Assembly (NCBI GenBank): GCA_027068975.1
Contig: JALXFN010000107.1
Span: forward strand, 1 to 48,937
From: Campylobacteraceae bacterium
GTDB lineage: Bacteria > Campylobacterota > Campylobacteria > Campylobacterales > Sulfurovaceae
Length of the DNA stretch: 48,937 bases
Direction of reading: 5' to 3'
Shown here: positions 16,207 to 24,879 of the stretch, piece after piece
How positions within the stretch are numbered: position 1 is the stretch's first letter
Layout of the letters: every line of letters starts with the position of its first letter
Translations under genes and position numbers: made by a program
Notes under the pieces: model-generated
Databases searched by the model: none
What the model was told of the DNA's origin: nothing
The model's input: only the letters and a program-made list of their open reading frames with translations

Positions 16207-17150
16207 TATTTTCCTTCTGTTATTGTATCATCACGGTGTTGGTCAAGCCAAACCATGATTCCTTTTTGGGCATGTAGTCTATTTTCTGCTTCTAAGAAGA
16301 TTTCATCTGCATGTTTTTCAAATATCTCTTCACTCACTTCAAGACCACGATAAGCAGGTAAGCAGTGTAAGAATATAGCATCTTCTTGGGCCAAACTCAT
16401 AAGTGAAGCGTCTACAATATAACCATCAAATGCTTTTAATCTTATCTCTTTTTCATCCTCTTGTCCCATAGAGACCCAAGTATCTGTAGTCACTACATTG
16501 GCTCCCTCTACGGTAACCTTTGGGTCATGTCCAAATGTAATAGTAGCACCACTCTCTTTCGCAAATATTAACGCTTTATTAACGATTTCTTGGTCACACT
16601 CATAACCCTTTGGTGTGGCAATACGGAGTTCAAAACCAAGTTTAGCAGCCAACATTAACCAAGAGTGGGTCATGTTGTTGTTTCCATCACCTACATAAGC
16701 AACAATAGGGTTTTCAACACCACACTCTAGCAGGGTAAGGAAGTCTGTCATGAGTTGAACAGGATGATAGGAGTCTGTTAATCCATTGATTACAGGTACT
16801 TTTGAGTATTTTGCAAACTCTTCTATGTTGCTATGTGCAAAAGTTCGTATCATGACCATATCAACCATACGGCTAATCACTCTGGCTGTATCTTTCATGG
16901 GTTCACCACGCCCTAGCTGAATATCATTTGATGATAAGAATAGACCAATCCCACCAAGCTGGTAGATACCAGTTTCAAAACTCACACGTGTTCTTGTAGA
17001 GCTTTTTTCAAAAATCATACCAAGGGTCTGTTTCTCTAAATAGGGTACGAATTTTTTTGCTTTTGTTTCTGTTTTAATCTTTTTGGCTAGATTAATCATC
17101 TCTAAAAGTTCAGTTTTTGTAAAGTCTTTTATGCTTAAGAAGTGTCTCAT
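16206..17150 (-). CDS. argF: Ornithine carbamoyltransferase
   Basis: This enzyme joins carbamoyl phosphate and ornithine to make citrulline in arginine synthesis; it is cytosolic. At 314 aa it has family length. Carbamoyl-phosphate binding is shown by [10 protein letters not shown], the ornithine site by DSYHPVQ and the catalytic [23 protein letters not shown] is also diagnostic. AGGAA precedes the ATG. The gene overlaps hemN by one base. Confidence 0.95.
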   Translation of the reverse strand: MRHFLSIKDFTKTELLEMINLAKKIKTETKAKKFVPYLEKQTLGMIFEKSSTRTRVSFETGIYQLGGIGLFLSSNDIQLGRGEPMKDTARVISRMVDMVMIRTFAHSNIEEFAKYSKVPVINGLTDSYHPVQLMTDFLTLLECGVENPIVAYVGDGNNNMTHSWLMLAAKLGFELRIATPKGYECDQEIVNKALIFAKESGATITFGHDPKVTVEGANVVTTDTWVSMGQEDEKEIRLKAFDGYIVDASLMSLAQEDAIFLHCLPAYRGLEVSEEIFEKHADEIFLEAENRLHAQKGIMVWLDQHRDDTITEGK

Positions 17151-17243
17151 GGGGGAGTTCCTATTACATTACTTACCATATAATAAGTAGTTTTAATTTA
17201 AGGGAGCCATTTTACCATGAAAATGTTATAAAGAAATTAATCG

Positions 17244-18080
17244 CTAAAAATCAAAAAGTATATTGTAGGTTTGTTCAGCTTTTTTTTGTTTAGATTCAAA
17301 AGGTGCAGAGTAAAATTTTATGGTTTTGTCTTCTATAATCGCACAGCTTAAGGTGTTACCATAAATGGCAGAGGTGTCTATACAGATTTTGTTTTTATAT
17401 TGACGTATACTGGGTTGTGAAAGGTGTCCAAAAATATGATAATGTTGGTTCTCTTTAGCCTCTTCATGTGTGTAAGGGAGCAGCTCATCTAATGGCATGT
17501 TAGGGTTTTTACTGCGTGAAACACATTTTATCATTTTTTTTCTTGAGATTGTATCGTTTTTTGCTAAGTATTTCTCTTCACATGGTGCATGAGTTAAGGT
17601 GACAGAGAAGTCACTATCTTTTTTATAAAGAAGATAGGTATCACAAAAACTGTATAGCTCTAAAAAAAGCTTTTTTAGTTTAGGCTCTTTTTCTAAAAGG
17701 GCTACAGTATTGTAGTAGAGAGCTTTATTTCTAATGGTCTTTGGATTAACAATAATGGTTGGGTCATTTGTGATATATCTGTAAACCATATCTTCATGGT
17801 TTCCAAGAATCAAATAGAGACGTTTTCGTTGTTGGTTTAGGTGTTGGTAGTTTTTGTAAAGAAACTCAATAGTTTGAGTCAGTTTTTCCTCGGAGGCTTT
17901 GTCGACAAAGTCTCCAAGTAAGACAATAGATTTATGTTCATTTTCAGAATTTATTTCTAATAAATCCTCTTTATTGGTTGTAAACCCTTGAGTTTTTAAA
18001 AGAGTCTTAAGTTCATCAATACAACCATGAACATCACCAATGACAATGTATTGGTGATTGGTAGGTAGAAATATAGAAAT
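17244..18080 (-). CDS. PPP-family metallophosphatase with no standard start codon
   Basis: This is a calcineurin-like Ser/Thr-phosphatase-family enzyme. The three metal motifs are all in one frame: GDVHG, GDFVDKA and GNHE. The first ATG, GTG or TTG downstream of the preceding stop is a TTG at 17813, which would remove the first two motifs, so the real start must lie further upstream. No ATG, GTG or TTG occurs between the upstream stop and GDVHG. The best candidate is an ATT at 18080, seven bases after AAAGG, giving 278 aa starting MSIFLPTNHQYIVIGDVHG; the motifs then fall at residues 15-19, 56-62 and 93-96. It follows the four-helix membrane gene by 18 nt. The substrate is unknown. Confidence 0.75.
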   Translation of the reverse strand: MSIFLPTNHQYIVIGDVHGCIDELKTLLKTQGFTTNKEDLLEINSENEHKSIVLLGDFVDKASEEKLTQTIEFLYKNYQHLNQQRKRLYLILGNHEDMVYRYITNDPTIIVNPKTIRNKALYYNTVALLEKEPKLKKLFLELYSFCDTYLLYKKDSDFSVTLTHAPCEEKYLAKNDTISRKKMIKCVSRSKNPNMPLDELLPYTHEEAKENQHYHIFGHLSQPSIRQYKNKICIDTSAIYGNTLSCAIIEDKTIKFYSAPFESKQKKAEQTYNILFDF

Positions 18081-18098
18081 ATTATAGCCTTTTAGAAA

Positions 18099-18515
18099 TT
18101 ATCCAATAGAGATATCACGTTTAGCTGCTTTTAGCTCAATAATAAATCCACCTGTAGCATCAATTAGAGACATCATCGCTAAGATAAGGAAGGTCGCATT
18201 TTGTGCCCATGAAACCATAAAAAACATCACAACAAAAACAATTGAGACAATAAAGCTTAAAAGTGTTTCAGTTGGACCAAATTTAGTAGATGTTGCTGCC
18301 TTTGATATCTCTATAAATAGTGCAAATGAACCTATAATTAGAAATAGCTCTCTAACTCTTAATATAAAGTCTCTCTCTGGACTAATATGATGTGTTAGTA
18401 TGATTGAATCAAGACTTAAACTTTTAAATGCACTGACATAATCATGTCCTAAATGTAAACCTACGTATGCAAGTAAAACCCATGTAAATGTTGACATTCC
18501 TGTTATAAAAAACAT
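18099..18515 (-). CDS. Four-helix inner-membrane protein of unknown function
   Basis: The 138-aa protein is almost entirely membrane: hydrophobic segments lie near the N-terminus (FTWVLLAYVGLHLG), at LFLIIGSFALFIEI, at LLSFIVSIVFVVMFFMV and at ATFLILAMMSLIDATGG. I do not recognise a characterised family. AAAGGA precedes the ATG. It lies 20 nt after the SPFH gene and 18 nt before the phosphatase gene, so the three probably form one operon. Confidence 0.7.
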   Translation of the reverse strand: MFFITGMSTFTWVLLAYVGLHLGHDYVSAFKSLSLDSIILTHHISPERDFILRVRELFLIIGSFALFIEISKAATSTKFGPTETLLSFIVSIVFVVMFFMVSWAQNATFLILAMMSLIDATGGFIIELKAAKRDISIG

Positions 18516-18535
18516 ATTTTTTCCTTTTTTGTTGA

Positions 18536-19438
18536 TTATTTTATATCGTTGTTAGGTATATTACGTGTCATATACTCAGCATTCATAACTTTATCCATAG
18601 GTTGCTGTACATCAGTTGGATATAGAACAAACTTGGAGTTAGAAGAAGAAGACAACTCTTTCATAGAGTCAATATATGCTGTCTTTGTTAAAAATTGCAT
18701 AATCTTCTCATCTGATAAATCAGGCATTAACTCTTTTAAGTCTTTGATAACTTTATGAGTTGCCTCAGCTCGTTTTTCAATCAGAACACGTTCTCCATCT
18801 GCATGAAGTTCATGTACTTTATGATCTCCTTCTGCCTTAAGAATAGCAGCTCTTTTCTCTTTTTCTGCAACAATCTCTTTTTCCATAGCTTGTTTAATGT
18901 CTTCAGAATAGCTAATGCTTTCAAATCTAACTTGTGCAATTTTTACACCCCATCTTAAACTGTCCTTTTCGACATGAGTTAAGACCTCTTTTGAGATACT
19001 CTCTAAATTCATTTGAATCTCTTTGAGTTCCATTTTACCCATAATGTCAACTACTCCAGTCTGTATGAGACTATTGACAGCCTTTTTATAATCACTTACA
19101 TCCATAACTGCCTTCAATGGGTCAACAACCTTTATCATTGCAATCATATCAACTGTAATACTAATGTTGTCTTTTGTAATAATAGCTTGAGGTTCAGGGT
19201 CAACGGGTTGCTCTTTTAGTGAAATTTCACCTTCAATTTTCTCTATCCAAGGAAAATAACGGTTGATTCCCTCTGTTAAGACCCTATCCTTTCCTAAACG
19301 ATTATCTACAATTACTGCTTTTTGTGAATCTACAATAACTACAGGTAAAAAGTTTTGTAACACACCTGTATAATAAAGTATAACCAATATGGTAGCAATT
19401 AAAAATATTCCTACCATCCAGAATGTTGCTGCATCCAT
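18536..19438 (-). CDS. SPFH/band-7 (stomatin-like) membrane protein
   Basis: The 300-aa protein has one N-terminal transmembrane helix (FWMVGIFLIATILVILYY), an SPFH domain at ~35-200 (AVIVDNRLGKDRVLTEGIN, DPEPQAIITKDNISITVDM) and a helical Ala/Glu/Lys-rich coiled-coil (MEKEIVAEKEKRAAILKAEG) before a C-terminal tail. This is the stomatin/prohibitin layout; such proteins form membrane microdomain scaffolds and often regulate proteases. GGGAG precedes the ATG. No NfeD-type partner is adjacent; the small membrane protein downstream takes that position. Confidence 0.85.
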   Translation of the reverse strand: MDAATFWMVGIFLIATILVILYYTGVLQNFLPVVIVDSQKAVIVDNRLGKDRVLTEGINRYFPWIEKIEGEISLKEQPVDPEPQAIITKDNISITVDMIAMIKVVDPLKAVMDVSDYKKAVNSLIQTGVVDIMGKMELKEIQMNLESISKEVLTHVEKDSLRWGVKIAQVRFESISYSEDIKQAMEKEIVAEKEKRAAILKAEGDHKVHELHADGERVLIEKRAEATHKVIKDLKELMPDLSDEKIMQFLTKTAYIDSMKELSSSSNSKFVLYPTDVQQPMDKVMNAEYMTRNIPNNDIK

Positions 19439-19665
19439 AATGTTCTTCTCCCTTTTATTTTAGTTATAATAACACAAATTAATGTAATAAATAACATTAT
19501 TTGCGTTGAATTATTCAATTATTAGTATTATATCAAACAAATAGGGTTCTGTGGTAACAAATATGTAAAAAATGTGATTTAAAAGAGATTTTATTGATTT
19601 TTATGTTAGAATAATCATATTAAATTAAAAATAAATTAAAAATATATTCTAAATAAAGGAACAAC

Positions 19666-20238
19666 TTGTTTAAAAACAATAAAGAAGATGAAGTTGATTT
19701 TTGTGAAGCTTATAAATCTCAAATATTAAATAATAATTCAGAAGATAAAGAATCATCGCCTATAATTTCAATATTAATTATTCTGTTTTTATTGGCTATG
19801 ATTATTGCCCTTTCAATTTTTGGATATAATTACATTATGAATATGAATAGTAAAACTTCAGGCTTACAGAGTTCAGTTGAAATTATATCAGATGAGGAGT
19901 TAAAGGTGACAGCTGAAGCTACTGAACCTATCCAAATAGAAAATAAAATGAAAGATAAAGAGGTTAAAAAAACTGTTGTTAAATCATTAAGTGAGTTACC
20001 AAAATCAAAAAGTTTAGATGTTAATGATTTGGCAGATCAAATAAAAATTGATATGTCTAAAAGTGAAGAGAAAAACAAGGCTCATGAAAACAGTACAAAT
20101 AATGATAATAAAACAGAGAGTAGATATATAGAGTCTTTAGCAAAAACAACAAAAAATATTGAATTAGACAGTGTAGAGAGTAAGTATATAAAAGATTTAG
20201 AAGCATTAACCAAAGAGATTGATAGAGAGAGAGAATAA
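19666..20238 (+). CDS. Single-pass membrane protein of unknown function
   Basis: The 190-aa product starts at TTG, five bases after AAAGGA. A short acidic cytoplasmic segment is followed by one hydrophobic helix (PIISILIILFLLAMIIALSIF) and a polar, Lys/Glu-rich external part. Two similar motifs, ESRYIESLAKTTKNIELDS and ESKYIKDLEALTKEIDRE, suggest an internal repeat near the C-terminus. I do not recognise a family. The stop codon lies in a terminator hairpin shared with hemB. The 227 bp before it (from 19439) hold only promoters as far as I can see. Confidence 0.65.
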   Translation: MFKNNKEDEVDFCEAYKSQILNNNSEDKESSPIISILIILFLLAMIIALSIFGYNYIMNMNSKTSGLQSSVEIISDEELKVTAEATEPIQIENKMKDKEVKKTVVKSLSELPKSKSLDVNDLADQIKIDMSKSEEKNKAHENSTNNDNKTESRYIESLAKTTKNIELDSVESKYIKDLEALTKEIDRERE

Positions 20239-20258
20239 AAATCTCTCTTTATTTATTT
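20224..20258. terminator. Bidirectional hairpin terminator between convergent genes
   Basis: AGAGAGA-ATAAAAA-TCTCTCT gives a 7-bp stem and 7-base loop, with TTATTTATTT after it on the plus strand. It overlaps the stop codons of the membrane-protein gene and is adjacent to the end of hemB. Confidence 0.6.
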
Positions 20259-21220
20259 AAAAGTTTAGCTACCTCTTTAGCATGATAAGAGATAATAATA
20301 TCAGCTCCAGCTCGTTTAAACCCAATCATGGTTTCTATCATTACTTTTTCATAGTCAATTACCCCAGCTTTTGCAGCCATTTTTAACATAGAGTATTCAC
20401 CACTCACATTATAGACAGCCAGTGGGAGTGAAGAGTTCTCTTTTATATCTCTTACAATATCTAAGTAAGCAAGAGCAGGTTTAACCATTAAGATATCTGC
20501 ACCTTCTGCCTCATCTGCCATACTCTCTAAAATAGCCTCTTTTCGATTTGCAGGGTTCATTTGATAGGAACGTCTATCTCCAAAACTAGGAGAGCTTTCA
20601 GCTACATCTCTAAATGGTCCATAATAAGCAGAAGAGAACTTAGTCGAGTAGGACATAATAGGTATATGAGAGTACCCCTCCGAATCAAGTCCTTCTCTTA
20701 TGGCTGTTATCATTCCATCCATCATACCACTTGGTGCTATCATGTCGGCTCCAGATTTAGCATGAATAACAGCTTGTTTTTGTAGGTTGGTTAAGGTGAT
20801 GTCATTATCAACTGTCTCTAAAATTGGGTCAAGTACTCCACAATGACCATGGTCAGTATATTCACAAAAACATAGGTCTGTAACCACAAACATATCAGGA
20901 TGAGCCTCTTTTATGGCACGTATACTTGAAGCAATAATCCCGTGGTCACACATGGCATCACTTCCGACTGAGTCCTTAACCTCTGGAATACCAAAGAGAA
21001 TAATGGAGTAAATTCCTAAAGATTTTAGTACCTCACACTCTTTTAAAACTTCATCAATACTCATCTGAAAAACACCAGGCATAGAGTCAACCTCTTTTTT
21101 TATACCTTCTCCACTTCTGATAAAAAGAGGATAGATAAAATCATCCACTCGTAAATGAGTCTCTTGAAGAAGGTCTCTTAATACAGGGTTGAGTCTTTTT
21201 CGTCTAAATCTGGTAAACAT
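20249..21220 (-). CDS. hemB: Delta-aminolevulinic acid dehydratase (porphobilinogen synthase)
   Basis: This enzyme condenses two 5-aminolevulinates to porphobilinogen, the second step of tetrapyrrole synthesis. It is 323 aa. The zinc-type cysteine cluster is visible in [14 protein letters not shown], the first Schiff-base Lys region in [20 protein letters not shown] and the catalytic Lys in [26 protein letters not shown] is also characteristic. GGGAAA lies before the ATG. It diverges from ribA across 56 bp. Confidence 0.95.
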   Translation of the reverse strand: MFTRFRRKRLNPVLRDLLQETHLRVDDFIYPLFIRSGEGIKKEVDSMPGVFQMSIDEVLKECEVLKSLGIYSIILFGIPEVKDSVGSDAMCDHGIIASSIRAIKEAHPDMFVVTDLCFCEYTDHGHCGVLDPILETVDNDITLTNLQKQAVIHAKSGADMIAPSGMMDGMITAIREGLDSEGYSHIPIMSYSTKFSSAYYGPFRDVAESSPSFGDRRSYQMNPANRKEAILESMADEAEGADILMVKPALAYLDIVRDIKENSSLPLAVYNVSGEYSMLKMAAKAGVIDYEKVMIETMIGFKRAGADIIISYHAKEVAKLLNK

Positions 21221-21263
21221 AATTTTCCCTTATTTTAATTTGCTGAATTTTATCATAAACTGA

Positions 21264-21269
21264 TATAAT
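21264..21269 (+). promoter_or_regulatory. -10 box abutting ribA (leaderless transcript expected)
   Basis: TATAAT ends seven bases before the ribA ATG at 21277 and no SD is present, so transcription should start at or next to the start codon. Confidence 0.55.
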
Positions 21270-21276
21270 TTTGCCC

Positions 21277-21843
21277 ATGAGACAAATTGATATTTCTAAA
21301 GTTGCAAAACTCCCAACCAAATATGGTACATTTAACATTCAAGCCTTTAAAGAGGGAGACAAAGAACATCTGGCTATTTTTACAGATGATTTAAGTGATA
21401 ACCCTATTGTTAGAGTACATTCAGAGTGTTTAACAGGTGATGCTTTGGGGTCTATAAAGTGTGATTGTGGAGAGCAGTTGGCTTTTTCACAAGAGCTTAT
21501 TGCCTCACAGGGTGGGATGATAATCTATCATCGCCAAGAGGGAAGGAATATCGGGCTTTTAGGAAAAGTAAATGCGTATGCCCTGCAAGATAGAGGCTAT
21601 GATACGGTAGAAGCAAATCATCAATTAGGCTTTAAAGCAGATGAGAGAACGTATGAAATAGTAGAGTATATTTTAGATTATTTTAATATTAAAAAGATTC
21701 AACTTCTTACTAACAATCCTAGCAAAATAGATTCATTGAAAAATGTAGAGATTACAAAACGTATACCGATTCAGATGGAGCCAAATAGTTATAATGAAGG
21801 TTATTTAAAAGTTAAGAAAGAGCAGATGGGGCATTTACTGTAG
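21277..21843 (+). CDS. ribA: GTP cyclohydrolase II
   Basis: This enzyme opens GTP to the first committed intermediate of riboflavin synthesis. It is 188 aa from the ATG at 21277; an in-frame TTG at 21271 lies inside the promoter spacing. The zinc-binding cysteines are in CLTGDALGSIKCDCGEQL, and catalytic RQEGRNIGL and the LLTNNPSK motif are present. It is a stand-alone enzyme, without the RibB domain that is often fused to it. It heads a tight plus-strand operon with rsmG and two small genes. Confidence 0.93.
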   Translation: MRQIDISKVAKLPTKYGTFNIQAFKEGDKEHLAIFTDDLSDNPIVRVHSECLTGDALGSIKCDCGEQLAFSQELIASQGGMIIYHRQEGRNIGLLGKVNAYALQDRGYDTVEANHQLGFKADERTYEIVEYILDYFNIKKIQLLTNNPSKIDSLKNVEITKRIPIQMEPNSYNEGYLKVKKEQMGHLL

Positions 21844-21844
21844 T

Positions 21845-22384
21845 ATGGAAAAAAAATTACAAAAATTTAGAGAGTTGTTGTTAGAGTGGAATAAGATTCA
21901 TAATTTAACAGGTGCAAAAACTCCTGTTGATGTTGAAAATAATATTGAAGATTCACTCTTTCCTACTACTTTTATAGAGAAACCAAGTTCAATTTTAGAT
22001 GTAGGTACAGGGGCTGGTTTTCCTGGATTGATTTTAGCAATAGCTTACCCTAATGTGAAAACAGTACTTTGTGAACCACGAAAAAAACGGGCTATGTTTT
22101 TAAAGTATGTGGCTATGGAGCTAGAGCTTAGCAATGTAGTTGTCGTAAAAGAGCGTGTAGAAGATTTTGACGATGAACCCTTTGGACTTATTAGTTCACG
22201 TGCTGTGACCGATACTAAAATGTTACTTAGGCTTACCCATCATCTACAATCAAAAGATACAAAGTATCTCTTCTATAAGGGTGAACGCGTTTTTGATGAA
22301 ATAGAAGATGTTCAGAGTGCTTTAGATTATGATATAATTGAAAAAGATAGAAGAAATTACCTCTATATAAAAGGGATAAAATGA
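21845..22384 (+). CDS. rsmG: 16S rRNA (guanine-N7) methyltransferase
   Basis: A 179-aa SAM-dependent methyltransferase that modifies G527 (E. coli numbering) of 16S rRNA. The N-terminal LLEWNKIHNLTG and the SAM-binding DVGTGAGFPGLILAIAYP are diagnostic; ISSRAVTD follows at the expected position. It begins one base after ribA ends and overlaps the next gene by ATGA. It is slightly shorter than the ~205-aa E. coli enzyme, as is usual in this group. Confidence 0.92.
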   Translation: MEKKLQKFRELLLEWNKIHNLTGAKTPVDVENNIEDSLFPTTFIEKPSSILDVGTGAGFPGLILAIAYPNVKTVLCEPRKKRAMFLKYVAMELELSNVVVVKERVEDFDDEPFGLISSRAVTDTKMLLRLTHHLQSKDTKYLFYKGERVFDEIEDVQSALDYDIIEKDRRNYLYIKGIK

Positions 22385-22623
22385 TATTAAAGTTGATAAT
22401 TTTTGCAGTAATAGCAGGATTTATTTATAGATTAATGGGGGGGAGTATTCCCTTTATAGATAGACCTAAATCAAAAAAATCAGAGCATGAGTTTGGTGAA
22501 ATAGAAGCTACTTCTGAGTGTGCTAGTTGTGGAACTTACATGACAGAAGATGATGCTCTTATTTATCATAAAAAAGCATACTGCTCAACTGAGTGTGTAG
22601 AAAAAGCCAAAAGGTTAAAATAG
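22381..22623 (+). CDS. PP0621-like small zinc-ribbon membrane protein
   Basis: The 80-aa protein has an N-terminal hydrophobic helix (LKLIIFAVIAGFIYRLM), a charged linker, and a C-terminal Cys motif CASCGTYMTEDDAL...YCSTEC, like the PP0621 family of small metal-binding proteins. The function is unknown in the family. It overlaps rsmG by four bases. Confidence 0.75.
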   Translation: MILKLIIFAVIAGFIYRLMGGSIPFIDRPKSKKSEHEFGEIEATSECASCGTYMTEDDALIYHKKAYCSTECVEKAKRLK

Positions 22624-22626
22624 TTT

Positions 22627-22989
22627 ATGAAAATATTTGGACACCCTTGGATAGAGACTGAACAGTTTTATGTGGTTGAGAATCAAGAAGATATTAAAAA
22701 AACACCTGCAAACTCTACACTAAAAATTGAAAACTTCAATATAGAGCTAATGAAGTATTGTAAGATAAACTCTTTAGCATACATGGTTAATGTAAGCGAT
22801 ATAAAAGAGGCTATTTTTGCCAATATTTTTAAAGCAAAGTATATAAAAGCTTCTAAAGAGTTAGCCAAAGAGCTTATGCCTATTGCCCAAAACTACTTGT
22901 TTGACTCTCAAATTTTAGGGGTTATCTCTAAAGAGTTAGAGATAGAAGAACTTGCAAAAGCCAATGTAGATGGAGCATGGTTTAAGTAA
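22627..22989 (+). CDS. Conserved hypothetical cytosolic protein
   Basis: A 120-aa soluble protein beginning [20 protein letters not shown]; no signal or membrane segment is present. The fold looks like a small alpha/beta domain ([16 protein letters not shown], then helices of [15 protein letters not shown] type). I do not recognise a characterised family, though the sequence has the look of a Campylobacterota-conserved protein. It is the last gene of the ribA operon, and its 3' end overlaps the convergent alr by 8 bp. Confidence 0.7.
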   Translation: MKIFGHPWIETEQFYVVENQEDIKKTPANSTLKIENFNIELMKYCKINSLAYMVNVSDIKEAIFANIFKAKYIKASKELAKELMPIAQNYLFDSQILGVISKELEIEELAKANVDGAWFK

Positions 22990-23989
22990 CCACTCTTTTT
23001 ACATCTGAATGTAGTTGAGTCATAAGCTCATAAGAGATAGTACCTAACTGTTTTCCTGCAGCTAAAGCATCATTAAAGATACACACTTCATCTTTAGTAG
23101 ACTCTAAAATAACATAATCCATAGAGACACGACCAAGTAGAGGTAATCCCTCGGCTGTAACAAATGACTCAAAACTATTACTTCTCATCCACCCATCACC
23201 ATAACCTAAGTCGTAAGTAGAGACAGTCATCTCTTTTGGGGCTACAAATTGACCTCCATAGCCAACTCTTTGACCTTTTTTTAACTGACGTGTAGAGATT
23301 CTTTTTGCCCAAAGTGAAAGTACTGGTTTTAAATTTAAGGTGTCATAAATAGCAGGTAGTTCAGAGTATCCATAAGCTCCTATGCCTAGGCGAATAAATT
23401 TTTCATTATAACACGCAAGTCGTAATGCTGTAGCAGAGTTAAAGTTATGGTAGGTAATGAGTTGAGTATCGACTAATTCTTCAATACGTTTTTTAACTTC
23501 TAAAAAATTTTTATGTTGCCAAAAAAGTTCGCTACTTAGTTCATCGGCTGAACGGTTATGTGACATTACTCCTACGAGTAATAGTTCTTTTTTTTCAATT
23601 AATTTCAATGCTTTTTCTATTTCATGCATGGCAATACCATTTCTATGCATTCCTGTATCTACTTTGAGTTCAACACAAGCATTTTTTTCTGCTTTGTAGA
23701 TATCCTCTAGGCTGTTAAGTGCAAAAGTATAAGGCTCTTGAGCAATAGCCTTATCACCCAAGACAAGTATATATTTAAAATAGGGTTTGATTTGCTCTGC
23801 TTCTTTAGTGGTACGAACCACAGCTTTGGTTAGTCCAAACTCAGCCGAAAGTTTTGCCATAAGGTTTAAGCCATGACCATAGGCGTTGTCTTTTAGTACA
23901 ATAGCAATGCTGTTTTTTGAACCTATTTTTTTTGTAAATTGAGATAGATTATGAAAGAAATTTTCTTTGTTTATTTTTATAAATGCCAT
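22982..23989 (-). CDS. alr: Alanine racemase
   Basis: This PLP enzyme makes D-alanine for peptidoglycan. It is 335 aa. The PLP-lysine motif is [10 protein letters not shown] (the usual form is VKANAYGHG), the catalytic Tyr is in GQRVGYGG, and VDTGMHRNG and SMDYV are in place. A TATAAT box (minus strand, 23995-24000) ends five bases before the ATG and no SD is visible, so the mRNA is probably leaderless. Confidence 0.93.
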   Translation of the reverse strand: MAFIKINKENFFHNLSQFTKKIGSKNSIAIVLKDNAYGHGLNLMAKLSAEFGLTKAVVRTTKEAEQIKPYFKYILVLGDKAIAQEPYTFALNSLEDIYKAEKNACVELKVDTGMHRNGIAMHEIEKALKLIEKKELLLVGVMSHNRSADELSSELFWQHKNFLEVKKRIEELVDTQLITYHNFNSATALRLACYNEKFIRLGIGAYGYSELPAIYDTLNLKPVLSLWAKRISTRQLKKGQRVGYGGQFVAPKEMTVSTYDLGYGDGWMRSNSFESFVTAEGLPLLGRVSMDYVILESTKDEVCIFNDALAAGKQLGTISYELMTQLHSDVKRVVT

Positions 23990-23994
23990 GCTGA

Positions 23995-24000
23995 ATTATA
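23995..24000 (-). promoter_or_regulatory. -10 box abutting alr (leaderless transcript expected)
   Basis: Minus-strand TATAAT in GCTATAATTCAGCATG; only five bases separate it from the ATG. Confidence 0.55.
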
Positions 24001-24065
24001 GCTAAAAGGAACTTGAAAATAATGAGTGATATGGTAGATTGTAAGAGGGAAAATAAAAAGAAAGT

Positions 24066-24105
24066 TTGGTGATAAATAGAAAACAAAGAAAAAATTTATC
24101 ACCAA
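24066..24105. other. Perfect 12-bp hairpin in the alr/24274 intergenic region
   Basis: TTGGTGATAAAT and ATTTATCACCAA are perfect inverted arms around a 16-base A-rich loop. It is upstream of both flanking genes, so it is not a terminator of either. It could be an operator or part of a small RNA. Confidence 0.6.
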
Positions 24106-24106
24106 G

Positions 24107-24208
24107 TATAATATATAAGTTGTTTAATTAAGACAAACTATAACTTTTAAGGAGGTATATATTTTGTCTTGTGTTATTATATATTTAAAATTGTTAAATA
24201 ATGCTTAA
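24107..24208 (+). other. Possible small transcript with orphan SD and 14-codon ORF
   Basis: A TATAAT box lies at 24107-24112. A hairpin AAGACAAA (24130-24137) / TTTGTCTT (24163-24170) encloses a perfect SD, AAGGAGGT (24149-24156). Seven bases on, a TTG at 24164 opens a 14-codon frame, MSCVIIYLKLLNNA, ending at 24208. This could be a leader peptide, a tiny hydrophobic peptide or a small RNA. The evidence is positional only. Confidence 0.3.
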
Positions 24209-24273
24209 ACGGTGAAAAATAAACTATATTTAGATGAAAAATTATGGTATGATTACTTTTTGGGGAGTAATTT

Positions 24274-24879
24274 ATGAAAACAATCTTTATTTTATCGCTA
24301 TTTTTTATGCAACTTTTTTCTGCTTCATTAGAGCATGTAACTATTAATAATAATGACTTTTCTCTTGTTAAAGAGCATTATGATGACTATGATAGTAAAG
24401 GAGAGGTGTTAAAGCTTTACAAAGAGGAACAAAATAGTAACCTAACCTTTCTTCTAAGCTTTACACTATCAGACACTACAGGTGGTTGTTCTTCTAAAAG
24501 TATGGTTAAAGGGAGTTATGAAATATCAGGCAATACCATTACTTTTTATACTATGTGGACGAGACGAGGTAAAGCCTATTTGTCCCCATATGGAGCTAGG
24601 GTACAGCGTTATAAAGTTTTAGATTCTGGAAAACTAGAGTTAATAGAGGGTAAAGTTTATGTTGAAGAGACAAAGAAGAAGTATGATAATGAGAGTGGTA
24701 TGGAGTACCTTTTTCATGCTCCTAAAACTCAAGAGGAAAAAGAACAACTACAAAGTTATGTAAAGGCTGTAGAAGAGAAGTATAAGGCTACTTTTATGTT
24801 TAAAGAAGAAGGAAAAGCACTTATAGAAGAAGTTAAAAAAGCATTAAAAAGGAAGATGAAAGCACTATGGAGTCGTTAA
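24274..24879 (+). CDS. Exported hypothetical protein
   Basis: The 201-aa protein has a signal peptide (MKTIFILSLFFMQLFSAS) followed by a beta-rich middle (LTFLLSFTLSDTTGGC, GNTITFYTMWTRRG) and a helical Lys/Glu-rich end. I do not recognise a family. GGGGAG precedes the ATG and TATGAT at 24248-24253 is a plausible -10 box. It overlaps the nuclease gene by 13 bp in another frame, so the two are probably one operon. Confidence 0.7.
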   Translation: MKTIFILSLFFMQLFSASLEHVTINNNDFSLVKEHYDDYDSKGEVLKLYKEEQNSNLTFLLSFTLSDTTGGCSSKSMVKGSYEISGNTITFYTMWTRRGKAYLSPYGARVQRYKVLDSGKLELIEGKVYVEETKKKYDNESGMEYLFHAPKTQEEKEQLQSYVKAVEEKYKATFMFKEEGKALIEEVKKALKRKMKALWSR

